Origin: Polycladomyces subterraneus
GTDB taxonomy: Bacteria > Bacillota > Bacilli > Thermoactinomycetales > JIR-001
DNA: 46,837 nucleotides
NCBI RefSeq assembly: GCF_030433435.1
Contig: NZ_JANRHH010000021.1
Span: 1-46,837, forward strand
Reading direction: 5' to 3'
Part shown: piece by piece, positions 15,845 to 24,489 of the stretch
How positions within the stretch are numbered: position 1 is the stretch's first letter
Layout of the letters: every line of letters starts with the position of its first letter
Program-made: the position numbers and the translations under genes
The notes under the pieces: model-generated
The model's database searches: none
Told to the model about the DNA's origin: nothing
What the model saw: only the letters and a program-made list of their open reading frames with translations

Positions 15845-16306
15845 CTACGATTTGGTCGTTTGAATAGCTGCTTTCACTGTCTGGGCAAGATTCCTCATAT
15901 CTCCGACTCCCTGGAAATGCAAATAAATGATGCGTGGTTTTTCATAAATCCAGTGATTGTGTATTGCAGAAATCTCTAGGTTTCCTTTACGTAACGTATC
16001 CAATACAGGAGTAACTTCGCTTTCAAGTAGAGAAAACTCACCCGTCACCACTGTTTTCCCATTTGTTTGTTCAAATGTAGCGATAAACTCCAATTCCATT
16101 GTTTCTGGTGAGAGTTTGATCCCCCTGAAAGTAATAGGGATATTACGCGGAATTTCTACCTTACAAACCCCTTTTTCTGCTTTTGCTTTAGTACCAAAAA
16201 TTTGTTCAAGGACTTTGCATCCAGTTTTCTCATTGCCATAGACCAAATGCATAGGAAGAGAGACGATCAAAAAACAAGATATCAAAATAATAAATATTTT
16301 CTTCAC
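15845..16306 (-). CDS. Secreted DUF1259 (LpqO/LppY-like) protein
   Basis: A protein of about 153 residues with an N-terminal hydrophobic signal (IFIILISCFLIVSLPMHLVYG). The rest matches DUF1259: NIPITFRGIKLSPETMELEF early on, and the family's hallmark C-terminus SAIHNHWIYEKPRIIYLHFQGVGD with conserved His residues, ending in LAQTVKAAI. The function is unknown; the His cluster suggests metal binding. AAGGTGG lies five bases before the GTG at 16306, which I prefer to the in-frame ATG at 16321, whose upstream sequence lacks a ribosome-binding site. It sits alone between lexA and a divergent lipoprotein gene. Confidence 0.75.
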   Translation of the reverse strand: MKKIFIILISCFLIVSLPMHLVYGNEKTGCKVLEQIFGTKAKAEKGVCKVEIPRNIPITFRGIKLSPETMELEFIATFEQTNGKTVVTGEFSLLESEVTPVLDTLRKGNLEISAIHNHWIYEKPRIIYLHFQGVGDMRNLAQTVKAAIQTTKS

Positions 16307-16564
16307 GTAGACCACCTTCATTTTGTTTGACGTTTATCCTAACCATGTGTGTGTCAGTTATTCAAAACCAGATATTTTTCTATTTTGGGACTTTCGTGAT
16401 CTGAAGGGTTTTATTGCCGATATCCTCCCCAACATGGCATGACAAGATGGGTAAACGCCCTGGAGTATACAAACACACACCCCAACATCATGCCAGAAAC
16501 CATGCATAAAAAGACGAGAATAAGAAAAGCATGATATTCGAACAAACCAAAATGGGTGATACAG

Positions 16565-17746
16565 ATGAAAAAAGTGTATATGATCTTCATCGCATTGGTC
16601 CTACTATTGGCGGGATGCAACACAGCCAAACAAAGCCAAGATGTAAATCCTCGTCCCAAGCAGCTTAGCTATTGGAATGCTCATCCGGAAACAGTACCAA
16701 TGAAAAGCAGAGGCAGGGTACTCCCTGATAAAAGAGGGGAAAACAATCTCCCCACCAACGCAGCCAAACCCCACATTGAGTCCATCGGCTTTTTGGAACC
16801 GGTAAACCCCGCACAAGCCGTTTCCGATGTCAATGAGGCTGCACGAAATTTGACTTACATCGGTTTTTTCAGTTACCGTGTTCAACCTAATGGAGACTTG
16901 ATTCCTTTAAATGATGCCTCTCCTTTGGCAGCTACCAAGCGGAACCATGCTGCCCCGATGTTAGTGATCACCAATTTTGCATCAGGAAATTTCCAGCCGG
17001 ATATCGCTCACCGGATCTTTACCGATCCCATGGCTTCTCGACGGCTGATTCATAACGTAATCCGTGTCATGAAGCAAAAAGGTTACCGTGCCCTTAACGT
17101 AGACTTTGAACATATCCGTGAAAAAGATCGGCAGCTGTACAATGGCTTTTTGGCGACTCTGTTGCCACAGGTCAAAAAAGAAGGATTTCTGGTATCCACC
17201 GCTCTGGCCCCAAAATCGAGTGACAACCAGGCAGGCCCTTGGCATGGTGCCCATGATTATGCCTTCCATGGCAAAATAGCGGATTTCGTCATTCTGATGA
17301 CCTATGAATGGGGTTGGACTGGCGGACCTCCGATGGCAGTCTCTCCGATCCCTCAGGTTCGCAAAGTCGTGAATTATGCTGTTTCTAAGATCCCTCGAGA
17401 AAAGATTATCATGGGCGCTCCCCTTTACGGTTATGACTGGATACTTCCATATAAAAAAGGCGGCCCACCTGCTAAACGGGTGTCGCCACAGGAAGCTGAG
17501 ACTTTCGCTTACATGAAGTCGCTGAAAATCCAATACAATAACCGAGATCAAGCTCCGTACTTTTTCTACACGGATCAACGTGGAAAAAAACATGTGGTCT
17601 GGTTTGAAAACACACAGAGTGCCCAAGCCAAGTTCAACTTGATCAAGGAGTATCGACTACGGGGGATCGGCTATTGGCTTTTGGGCGAGGATTTTCCTAG
17701 GAACTGGTCCCTGCTTCGAGATAACTTCAACATCCGAAAGTATTGA
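16565..17746 (+). CDS. GH18-family lipoprotein (SleL/YaaH-like glycosidase)
   Basis: An exported lipoprotein: the N-terminus MKKVYMIFIALVLLLAGC has a lipobox with Cys18. The rest is a glycoside hydrolase family 18 barrel. The catalytic strand reads GYRALNVDFEHI (D-x-E, the acid/base Glu), preceded by the PMLVITNF strand. VILMTYEWGWTGGPP and the late GIGYWLLGED strand complete the substrate cleft. This arrangement is closest to the spore cortex-lytic N-acetylglucosaminidases of the YaaH/SleL group, but LysM repeats are missing and replaced by a lipid anchor. It probably cleaves peptidoglycan or chitin-like GlcNAc polymers at the membrane. The ATG at 16565 follows GGGTGAT; a GTG at 16556 is a less likely start. 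Confidence 0.83.
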   Translation: MKKVYMIFIALVLLLAGCNTAKQSQDVNPRPKQLSYWNAHPETVPMKSRGRVLPDKRGENNLPTNAAKPHIESIGFLEPVNPAQAVSDVNEAARNLTYIGFFSYRVQPNGDLIPLNDASPLAATKRNHAAPMLVITNFASGNFQPDIAHRIFTDPMASRRLIHNVIRVMKQKGYRALNVDFEHIREKDRQLYNGFLATLLPQVKKEGFLVSTALAPKSSDNQAGPWHGAHDYAFHGKIADFVILMTYEWGWTGGPPMAVSPIPQVRKVVNYAVSKIPREKIIMGAPLYGYDWILPYKKGGPPAKRVSPQEAETFAYMKSLKIQYNNRDQAPYFFYTDQRGKKHVVWFENTQSAQAKFNLIKEYRLRGIGYWLLGEDFPRNWSLLRDNFNIRKY

Positions 17747-17759
17747 GTCCAAAATGAAA

Positions 17760-17797
17760 AACAGCCTGCCGAGTATGATCGGCGGGCTGTTTTTTTG
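17760..17797. terminator. Bidirectional terminator between GH18 gene and aspartate aminotransferase gene
   Basis: ACAGCCTGCCGA (17761-17772) pairs with TCGGCGGGCTGT (17779-17790). A T-tract follows on the plus strand and a T-rich tract on the minus strand. Confidence 0.9.
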
Positions 17798-17798
17798 C

Positions 17799-18980
17799 TT
17801 ATTGATACTTTTCAACGAAACGTTGAATTCGGTCAAGCGCTTTTTCCAATTGATTCATGGAAGTCGCGTACGAAATGCGGATATGATCGGGAGATCCAAA
17901 AGCTGAACCGGGGACGACAGCCACTTTTTCTTCGTCCAACAGAGCTTTCACCCATGCATCCACATTCTCGAAAGGTGAAGCATCAATGGCCGTCCGCACA
18001 TTGACGAACGCATAAAATGCCCCTTGCGGCGGCAAGATCCGGAACCCGGGGATCTCGGACAGACGTTTCACTACGAAATCGCGGCGTTCCTTGAAGGCGG
18101 CCCGCATCGTATCCACCGGTTCCTGTGTACCGGTCAATGCGGCAATTGCCGCATATTGAGCGATGGAGGTGGGGTTGGAGGTGCTGTGGCTGGCCAATCC
18201 CGTCATCGCCTTGATAATACGAGCATCTCCAGCGGCATAACCGATCCGCCAACCGGTCATCGAGTAGGTTTTGGATACGCCGTTGATGACAATGGTATTC
18301 CGGTAGAAGTCCGGCCCCAGACTGGCGATGCTCACATGTTTTTCTTCACCGTAAATCAGGTGTTGATAAATTTCGTCGGAGATAATCGCTACATCATGCT
18401 CAAGGCACACTTCCCCGAGTGCCCGCAGTTCCTCCTCCGTATAGACCATCCCGGTCGGATTGGACGGGCTGTTGATCAGAAATGCACGTGTCCGATCCGT
18501 AATTGCGGCACGCAGCTGCTCTGGAGTGACTTTGAACCGTTGTTCCTCCGAACCTTCCACGATCACCGGGACACCTCCGGCCAGCTTCACCTGCTCAATG
18601 TAGCTGACCCAGTACGGAGCCGGGATGATCACTTCGTCACCGGGATCCAACATGACCTGAAACAAGTTGTACAGTGCATGCTTGGCACCGACTGTCACCA
18701 CAATCTGATCCGGTTCGTAATTCAATCCATTGTCTTGACGAAACTTGTCAGCAATGGCTTTTTTCAGCTCGGGAATCCCACCGGAAGCCGTGTATTTCGT
18801 GTGCCCCGCACGCATAGCTTCTTCAGCAGCCTTTAATATGTGTTCCGGCGTGTTGAAGTCCGGCTCGCCAGCACCGAGGCCGATCACGTCGTGTCCTTGT
18901 TGTCTCAGTTCTTTCGCTTTAGCGGTAATGGCCAGCGTGGACGAAGGGGTCAGTTGCTGAGCCCGCTCAGAAAGTTTCAT
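17799..18980 (-). CDS. aspB: Aspartate aminotransferase (AspB type, class I PLP)
   Basis: Transfers the amino group between aspartate and 2-oxoglutarate, linking the TCA cycle to amino-acid synthesis in the cytosol. The 393-residue protein has GLGAGEPDFNTP, NSPSNPTG (cofactor/substrate Asn region), ISDEIYQHLIY (Asp/Tyr contacting PLP) and the Schiff-base lysine in VSKTYSMTGWRIGY. The C-terminal Arg of IRISYATS binds the substrate carboxylate. This is the subgroup Ib form found in Bacilli. GGAGGAGGA sits directly before the ATG at 18980. An upstream in-frame extension to 19052 lacks family similarity and is rejected. Confidence 0.92.
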   Translation of the reverse strand: MKLSERAQQLTPSSTLAITAKAKELRQQGHDVIGLGAGEPDFNTPEHILKAAEEAMRAGHTKYTASGGIPELKKAIADKFRQDNGLNYEPDQIVVTVGAKHALYNLFQVMLDPGDEVIIPAPYWVSYIEQVKLAGGVPVIVEGSEEQRFKVTPEQLRAAITDRTRAFLINSPSNPTGMVYTEEELRALGEVCLEHDVAIISDEIYQHLIYGEEKHVSIASLGPDFYRNTIVINGVSKTYSMTGWRIGYAAGDARIIKAMTGLASHSTSNPTSIAQYAAIAALTGTQEPVDTMRAAFKERRDFVVKRLSEIPGFRILPPQGAFYAFVNVRTAIDASPFENVDAWVKALLDEEKVAVVPGSAFGSPDHIRISYATSMNQLEKALDRIQRFVEKYQ

Positions 18981-19101
18981 GGTTCCTCCTCCTCCAAATC
19001 CCCTGGTTTGCTCCATATTGTACTGCAACTGTCGATGTACATCAATCGTCAACCATTGACCGGAGGTCCAAACTGGAGAACCCTCGGTGGTGGATTGTAC
19101 G

Positions 19102-19133
19102 AAAGCGAGCCTTTTTCCAAAAAGGCTCGCTTT
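19102..19133 (-). terminator. Terminator after ackA
   Basis: AAAGCGAGCCTTTT and AAAAGGCTCGCTTT form a 14-bp stem just past the ackA stop. The T-tract is internal to the stem. Confidence 0.65.
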
Positions 19134-19141
19134 GGTAAACG

Positions 19142-20341
19142 TTACTGTTCCACCAGATTTTTGGTCTCACGCGCGATCATCAATTCTTCGTCGGTCGGGA
19201 TGACCAACACAGCCACCCGAGAGCTTTCCGTGCTGATAATCCGCTCCTGTTTGGAGCGTTCGGCGTTTTTCTCCCGATCCAACTCAACACCGAGGAAGGA
19301 CAATCCCTCACAGACGCGTTCGCGTACGAGCGAGGCATTTTCCCCGACACCGGCCGTGAAAATAATGGCATCCACACCGTCCATGGCCGCGGCATAAGCC
19401 CCAATCGCCTTGCGCAGGCGATATGTATACATATCCAACGCAAGACGGGCATGATCGTTACCTTCAAACATCGCTTCAGTGATTTCGCGCATATCGCCGG
19501 ACAGTCCCGACACACCCAAAAGACCGCTGTGTTTGTTCATCATGGAACTGACTTCAGCCAGCGTCAACTCTTCCTTGGCCATCACGAACGGAACGATGGC
19601 CGGGTCAATGCTGCCACAACGTGTTCCCATCATCAACCCTTCCAACGGGGTCATCCCCATGGTGGTATCCACGGATTTTCCGTGTTGAACGGCCGCGAGA
19701 CTGGCTCCGTTGCCGATGTGGCAAGAAATGAGCTTCAGCTCTTCCAACGGACGCCCCAACACTTCCGCCGCGCGCAAGGTCACGTATTTATGGGATGTAC
19801 CGTGGAAACCATACCGGCGGATCTTATACTTCTGATACAGCACCCGAGGAAGCGGGTACATAAACGCGTAGTCCGGCATCGTTTGATGGAATGCGGTATC
19901 AAATACCGCCACATGTTGAGCATGGGGCAGATGTTGGCGTGCCGCTTCGATCCCGAGCAAGTTAGGCGGATTGTGCAGCGGTGCCAAATCCACGTTGCGC
20001 CGGATCTCACGGATGACTTCGTCATCAATAATGACGGATTCAGAAAAGGATTCGCCGCCGTGCACCACGCGGTGGCCAACAGCGGCAACCTCCTCAACAC
20101 TTTGGATTACTCCTTTTTGTGGATCGGTCAACAAAGAGAGTACTTTGTTCAATCCCTCACTGTGATCCAAGATCTCCGCTGTTTCCACCCACTCATCTCG
20201 GCCGGTTACACGATGCGTTAAAATCGCGCTGTCCGTACCGATCCGTTCGACCAAGCCATTGGCCAGAACCGATTCATCCTTCATCTCAAACAACTGATAT
20301 TTAATGGATGAACTCCCGCAATTGATCACCAGAACCTTCAT
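19142..20341 (-). CDS. ackA: Acetate kinase
   Basis: Interconverts acetyl phosphate plus ADP with acetate plus ATP. The 399 residues are full length. VLVINCGSSSIKYQLF is the N-terminal ASKHA phosphate loop, followed by VGHRVVHGGE, HNPPNLLGIEA, and GFHGTSHKYV. FTAGVGENASLVRERV near the C-terminus is the adenosine motif. The start codon overlaps the stop of the upstream dehydrogenase gene (ATGA), so the two are translationally coupled; AGGAAGG precedes it. Being cotranscribed with 3-hydroxybutyryl-CoA dehydrogenase suggests a link between short-chain acyl-CoA turnover and ATP formation. A terminator closes the operon. Confidence 0.96.
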   Translation of the reverse strand: MKVLVINCGSSSIKYQLFEMKDESVLANGLVERIGTDSAILTHRVTGRDEWVETAEILDHSEGLNKVLSLLTDPQKGVIQSVEEVAAVGHRVVHGGESFSESVIIDDEVIREIRRNVDLAPLHNPPNLLGIEAARQHLPHAQHVAVFDTAFHQTMPDYAFMYPLPRVLYQKYKIRRYGFHGTSHKYVTLRAAEVLGRPLEELKLISCHIGNGASLAAVQHGKSVDTTMGMTPLEGLMMGTRCGSIDPAIVPFVMAKEELTLAEVSSMMNKHSGLLGVSGLSGDMREITEAMFEGNDHARLALDMYTYRLRKAIGAYAAAMDGVDAIIFTAGVGENASLVRERVCEGLSFLGVELDREKNAERSKQERIISTESSRVAVLVIPTDEELMIARETKNLVEQ

Positions 20342-21228
20342 CGGACATCCTTCCTATCCAACCGTTCTCCATCTTCGTTGTAGCGGAAAAAGCCTTCCCC
20401 CGTTTTGACACCGAGTTGCCCGGCGCGCACCATCTTTTTGAGCAACGGCGCCGGCCGGTATTTGGTGTCGCCGTACTCACGAAACAGACGTTCCATGGCT
20501 GCGAGCACGGAATCCAATCCAAAGTGATCGGCCATTTCGAGCGGGCCCATAGGGAATTTGTATCCCCGCTTCATCGCCAGATCAATCTCCTCGGCGGATG
20601 CCACCCCTTCCATCAGGGTATGGATGGCTTCGTTGATGAGCAGCATACTCAGCCTGGTCGTGACAAACCCAGGCGACTCATATACCTCGATTCCGACCAG
20701 GTCCATCCCCTTGACCCATTCGCGAATGGTCTCAAACGTTTCATGCGACGTTTTGAGTCCACGGATAATCTCCACTACGTCCACTTTGGCCACCGGATGA
20801 ACAAAATGAAGGCCGATCACACGATCGGGCCGTTGAGTCGCAGCGGCGATTTCCGTCAAACTCAAAGTGGATGTATTGCTGGCCAGGATTACTTCCGGCC
20901 GGCAAATCCGGTCACATTGTACAAACACATCTTTTTTCACATTCAGATCTTCATAGACCGATTCGATGACCAAATCGGCATTTTTTAGTGATTCAAAGTC
21001 CGTCGTGAACCGAATTCGGGAGAGGATTCCCTTTTTCTCGGCAGCCGTAATCCCCCATTTGGCCAGCTGCTTGTCCAAACTGATCTCGATATGATGGCGG
21101 GCTTGTTCGGCGTGTTCAGGGGACTGCTCCAACAGTGTCACCTCAAACCCTTTTTTGGACAACAGTTCGGCAATCCCCTGCCCCATCGTGCCACCACCGA
21201 TCACTGCGATTTCATGAATCGATGACAA
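20338..21228 (-). CDS. hbd: 3-hydroxybutyryl-CoA dehydrogenase
   Basis: Oxidises or forms 3-hydroxybutyryl-CoA with NAD(P) in short-chain fatty-acid or butanoate metabolism. The 296 residues start with the Rossmann loop IAVIGGGTMGQGIAELL. The catalytic region has SNTSTLSLTEIA and GLHFVHPVAKVDVVEII (catalytic His with the preceding Glu of VIESVYED). The C-terminal dimer domain includes RGYKFPMGPLEMADHFGLD. It is an MmgB/Hbd-type enzyme; the exact physiological substrate is inferred. The start is a TTG at 21228 with AAGGAG eight bases upstream. It sits 18 bases after the FtsH-like gene and overlaps ackA by four bases, in an operon. Confidence 0.9.
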   Translation of the reverse strand: MSSIHEIAVIGGGTMGQGIAELLSKKGFEVTLLEQSPEHAEQARHHIEISLDKQLAKWGITAAEKKGILSRIRFTTDFESLKNADLVIESVYEDLNVKKDVFVQCDRICRPEVILASNTSTLSLTEIAAATQRPDRVIGLHFVHPVAKVDVVEIIRGLKTSHETFETIREWVKGMDLVGIEVYESPGFVTTRLSMLLINEAIHTLMEGVASAEEIDLAMKRGYKFPMGPLEMADHFGLDSVLAAMERLFREYGDTKYRPAPLLKKMVRAGQLGVKTGEGFFRYNEDGERLDRKDVR

Positions 21229-21246
21229 GGCACATCTCCTTCCCTT

Positions 21247-22749
21247 CTACCCGATCTTGGCCTCTACTGGTACCGCATCCTTCATCATCTTGCGGAATTG
21301 ATCTCCAGAGAGCGTTTCTTCCTGCAGCAACACCTGCAGACATGCGTCAAACAGTTTGCGGTACTGGGCCAGCAGATCATACGTTTCTTTTTGCAGTGCA
21401 TTCAAAATCCGGGTCGACTCGTCCTGCATTTTTTCCTTGTTGATCCAATCCGGATCGATGATGCCGAGATCAGAAAGACCGGTTTCGATCAAGGTCCGGG
21501 TGTACTGGTTGGCTTGCTGGTAATCATTGCGTGCGCCGGTGCTGCGGTTGCCGTAAATCAGCTCTTCGGCGGCCGCACCCGCGAGACAAATCTTGATCTG
21601 GTCTTCGATCTGCTTCCGTGTGTACAGATACCGGTCTTCACCCGGATGCTGGCGCACATACCCCAGCGCCTGCCCCCGTGGGGACAAGGCCACTTGCGAA
21701 ACGGAACCGGGCCGGACCAACTCCGAGATGATGGCGTGCCCCAACTCGTGTATCGCCACACGCTCGCGCTCTTCTTGCGTCGCTTCCCGGTCCGTTTTTT
21801 CTCCCATCATCACTTTGTCGATCGCAGCGGACAAATGACGTTGGGTGATTTCCGGACTGCTCTCCCGCATCGCATAAATCGCCGCCTCGTTGGTGACACT
21901 CTCCAACTGTGCACCGGAAAATCCGAATGTCTCCACAGCCAGACGTTCCAGGCTCACATCTTCGGCCAGCGGCTTGTTTTTCGTGTGCAACTGGAGGATG
22001 TGCAGACGAGCTTTTTTATCGGGCAGATCCACTTCGATCTGCCGATCGAACCGCCCCGGCCGCAGCAATGCCGGGTCCAGCATATCCTTCCGGTTGGTGG
22101 CCGCGATCACGAGAATGCGGATGTCTTGATCCGTCGTAATGCCGTCCATTTCCGTGAGCAACTGGTTGAGCGTCTGATCGTACTCACGGTGTTGTGACCC
22201 TTCCCGATGTCCACCTATGGCATCAATTTCGTCAATAAAAATAATACCGCTGGTTTTTTGATTCCGTTTGGCTAACGTCCGCACTTCTTGGAACAATTCA
22301 CGCATCCGTTGGGCGCCCACCCCGACATACATCTCCACAAATTCGCTCCCGGACGCCGAGACGAACACCGAATCGGTATAGTGAGCCGCTGCCTTCGCCA
22401 TTAAGGTTTTCCCTGTGCCCGGCGGACCGGACAACAAAATCCCCTTGATGGGGCGAATGCCGTATTGCGAAATCTGGTCACGGTGGATCAGGAAGTCCAG
22501 CGCTTCCTTCAGTTCTTTCTTGGCACGATCGTGACCACCGATATTATCGAACGACGTCGTAGGCACCGATGCTTTGCTCTGAACCAACTTTTTTCGGCCC
22601 AGAGCAAACCCGCTGCCACGCGATTGCGCAAGAAGATATGCGCCCGTGCCAATGGCCAACAACGTGACCAACGGCAAGATACTGTATCCCAAGGTCAAAA
22701 GAAACACGATCATCGCGGAGGCGGAACCGAAGGCAATCGCTTTACCCAT
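21247..22749 (-). CDS. Short FtsH-like membrane AAA+ zinc protease
   Basis: A 500-residue ATP-dependent membrane protease, clearly shorter than canonical FtsH (about 610-640). Residues about 5-40 hold one or two membrane segments with almost no extracytoplasmic domain. The AAA+ module has Walker A GPPGTGKT, the pore region SEFVEMYVGVG, Walker B IIFIDEIDA and the arginine fingers DPALLRPGRFDR. The protease domain has the zinc motif HELGH and the third-ligand region AAAEELIYG with TGARNDYQQA, so it should be active. The reduced N-terminus suggests a paralogue with restricted substrates. It overlaps the upstream small membrane-protein gene by eight bases, and hbd-ackA follow 18 bases downstream, so the four are probably one transcript. 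Confidence 0.85.
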   Translation of the reverse strand: MGKAIAFGSASAMIVFLLTLGYSILPLVTLLAIGTGAYLLAQSRGSGFALGRKKLVQSKASVPTTSFDNIGGHDRAKKELKEALDFLIHRDQISQYGIRPIKGILLSGPPGTGKTLMAKAAAHYTDSVFVSASGSEFVEMYVGVGAQRMRELFQEVRTLAKRNQKTSGIIFIDEIDAIGGHREGSQHREYDQTLNQLLTEMDGITTDQDIRILVIAATNRKDMLDPALLRPGRFDRQIEVDLPDKKARLHILQLHTKNKPLAEDVSLERLAVETFGFSGAQLESVTNEAAIYAMRESSPEITQRHLSAAIDKVMMGEKTDREATQEERERVAIHELGHAIISELVRPGSVSQVALSPRGQALGYVRQHPGEDRYLYTRKQIEDQIKICLAGAAAEELIYGNRSTGARNDYQQANQYTRTLIETGLSDLGIIDPDWINKEKMQDESTRILNALQKETYDLLAQYRKLFDACLQVLLQEETLSGDQFRKMMKDAVPVEAKIG

Positions 22750-23272
22750 TATCCTTCACCCCGGAATTCGATTTATGCAACGGGAGAACGCGGTAAAGGG
22801 TATGCGGCCCACGATGCAGCTCCACGTAGAGGAACTGATCGTCCATCGTAATATCGTAACGGATCTGCATCGATTTGGCCACCGTATCCACCGATTTCGG
22901 AATTTGCGAATATCGCGTGTTCACCAATCCTTCCTCAATGCCGAAAACCATCTGATTCCAAGCCCGGTTCAACACCGGATCCGGCTTGTCTACCAACTGA
23001 ATAGTTACCGCACGTTCTCCGGCCATGTTTTTGACACGTTTGTTCAAATCTGGAAACTGATCTGTGAAAGAAAAAGCAGCATCCGTGTTTGCTTTTATCC
23101 ATACACGATCGGGTTCGATGCGCAATTCAACCAATTGAAAATGGGGTTCGTGTGTCAGCATCGCCTCGATCGGTTTTTTCAACGCCCACCACTGATAAAC
23201 AAAATAACCGCCAAACAACAAGACCAGCGTGACAACCAAGCTGAGAATCGCAGCTATAACGCGCGTTTTCAT
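22742..23272 (-). CDS. Membrane-anchored protein of unknown function, upstream of FtsH-like gene
   Basis: A 176-residue protein with one N-terminal membrane segment (VIAAILSLVVTLVLLFGGYFVYQWW) and an exported domain of about 145 residues, rich in beta-type sequence and without Cys. No family is recognised. Its last codons overlap the start of the FtsH-like protease gene, so the two are probably translated together; it could be a regulator, adaptor or substrate of that protease (inference). AGGAGG lies ten bases before the ATG at 23272. The upstream GTG at 23281 is too close to it. Confidence 0.65.
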   Translation of the reverse strand: MKTRVIAAILSLVVTLVLLFGGYFVYQWWALKKPIEAMLTHEPHFQLVELRIEPDRVWIKANTDAAFSFTDQFPDLNKRVKNMAGERAVTIQLVDKPDPVLNRAWNQMVFGIEEGLVNTRYSQIPKSVDTVAKSMQIRYDITMDDQFLYVELHRGPHTLYRVLPLHKSNSGVKDNG

Positions 23273-23362
23273 GGGTGTCACGCCTCCTCTCTACGATTCT
23301 GTTGATCACAATCAGTATATCATAAAATATATATGGCTTGATGGAAGGAATCCCTGGAAAAA

Positions 23363-23387
23363 CAAAAAAACGGCGGAAATCCGCCGT
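23363..23387 (-). terminator. Terminator of lipoprotein gene
   Basis: ACGGCGG and CCGCCGT (23370-23387) form the stem. Seven T residues follow on the minus strand. Confidence 0.88.
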
Positions 23388-23388
23388 C

Positions 23389-24036
23389 TTATCGCATCGG
23401 GTGAAACACATAGCAAATAGTCTGTCGTAGTTGACCTTCGGAACGAATCTCGGCCACCATCTGCTCCAGTGTATGGTTTTTCGGCAAATACCACAACCGG
23501 TACCGCACATCGAATTGGTGTCCGATGATCTCTGCAAAATCGCTTGATGGTGTCCCCATCCATTTGCTGAGTATCTTGCCTACTTGGCGTTCATTCAGAT
23601 CTTTCTGAAGCACAATAGCCCGCTTCCCCTGCCACTTGACCATTCCGATTCGTTCCACCCGCCCCCCTACATGCTGCATCCAAAGCAGGTGATCGCGCGG
23701 AGACATCAAACCCAGTTGTCTAGGTGTAGCCGTTTCCTGCGTGCCCGACCGGGACAAATGGATTTGATCCCCTTTTTTGAACACCCGGATTTGTTTTCCC
23801 TCGTTTTTCATAGCCCAGTCTTGACCCGATTGTTCACCGTTCATGGTAACGGTTTCCCCGCTGCCTTTTACTGTGAGCTGGAATGCATATTCTTTTTGTG
23901 CCAATTGTTTCCCGACAACGGACTGCCAATCCTTCGCCGCCCGGACTTCCACGGATTGTTTGGAGGAAGCGTCGGGCGCTGCATGAGAACAAGCGGCCAG
24001 GAGAATCAGGAGGAAAAGGAAAGAAAGCCGTCGCAT
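23389..24036 (-). CDS. Lipoprotein of unknown function
   Basis: A 215-residue exported lipoprotein: the signal MRRLSFLFLLILLAAC has a lipobox with Cys16. The mature part has alternating beta-type segments (YAFQLTVKGSGETVTMNGEQ, IRVFKKGDQIHLSRSG), a Trp-rich mid region and a short helical end. The pattern loosely recalls LolA/YcnI-like or outer-sheet lipoprotein domains, but I cannot assign a family. It has its own terminator immediately downstream. GGGGGAC lies before the ATG. Confidence 0.7.
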   Translation of the reverse strand: MRRLSFLFLLILLAACSHAAPDASSKQSVEVRAAKDWQSVVGKQLAQKEYAFQLTVKGSGETVTMNGEQSGQDWAMKNEGKQIRVFKKGDQIHLSRSGTQETATPRQLGLMSPRDHLLWMQHVGGRVERIGMVKWQGKRAIVLQKDLNERQVGKILSKWMGTPSSDFAEIIGHQFDVRYRLWYLPKNHTLEQMVAEIRSEGQLRQTICYVFHPMR

Positions 24037-24215
24037 GCCAGTAGTCCCCCTTTGCCGTTGGTATCATTCCATTGTATGTTGACAACCAACGGTTCACGAC
24101 TCAAGACAAAAGAAAATGCCCGGATATTACGGGCATATGGGCATACGTACAAAATGTGTTAGACATAATGACTCTGTCTCGGGTGATACTATTCTTGCCC
24201 GAGGAGGTGAGCATC

Positions 24216-24410
24216 ATGACCGCTTCCCTTTCCTCCGGTTGGATTTTGGAGGTGCTGAAATCCCATCTGTCCGACGAAGAATGGGACCGGATTCAGACGG
24301 TGATGCATGCAGAATCGTGGGCCTCCCCTTCCGCCCGCAAACGGCGTTGGCGGACTGAAGAGGAGGAGATCCCCTTACGGTTCACATTGGACATCGATGT
24401 AAAATCTTGA
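24216..24410 (+). CDS. Small protein of unknown function (64 residues)
   Basis: A short gene with a very strong ribosome-binding site (GAGGAGGTGA, 24201-24210) before the ATG, and a terminator about 55 bases after its stop. The product is charged (WDRIQTVMHAES, RKRRWRTEEEE), has no membrane segment and probably folds as a helical protein. No family is recognised. The ribosome-binding site and terminator are the main reasons to call it real. Confidence 0.6.
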   Translation: MTASLSSGWILEVLKSHLSDEEWDRIQTVMHAESWASPSARKRRWRTEEEEIPLRFTLDIDVKS

Positions 24411-24462
24411 TCAGTACCTAGTTTGACTACATTTCTCCTGCCTATACCTCTCCCCAATATTT

Positions 24463-24488
24463 ACCTGCCCTCACCGGGCAGGTTTTTT
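24463..24488 (+). terminator. Terminator of the 64-residue protein gene
   Basis: ACCTGCCC and GGGCAGGT flank TCACC, followed by a run of T. Confidence 0.85.
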
Positions 24489-24489
24489 C

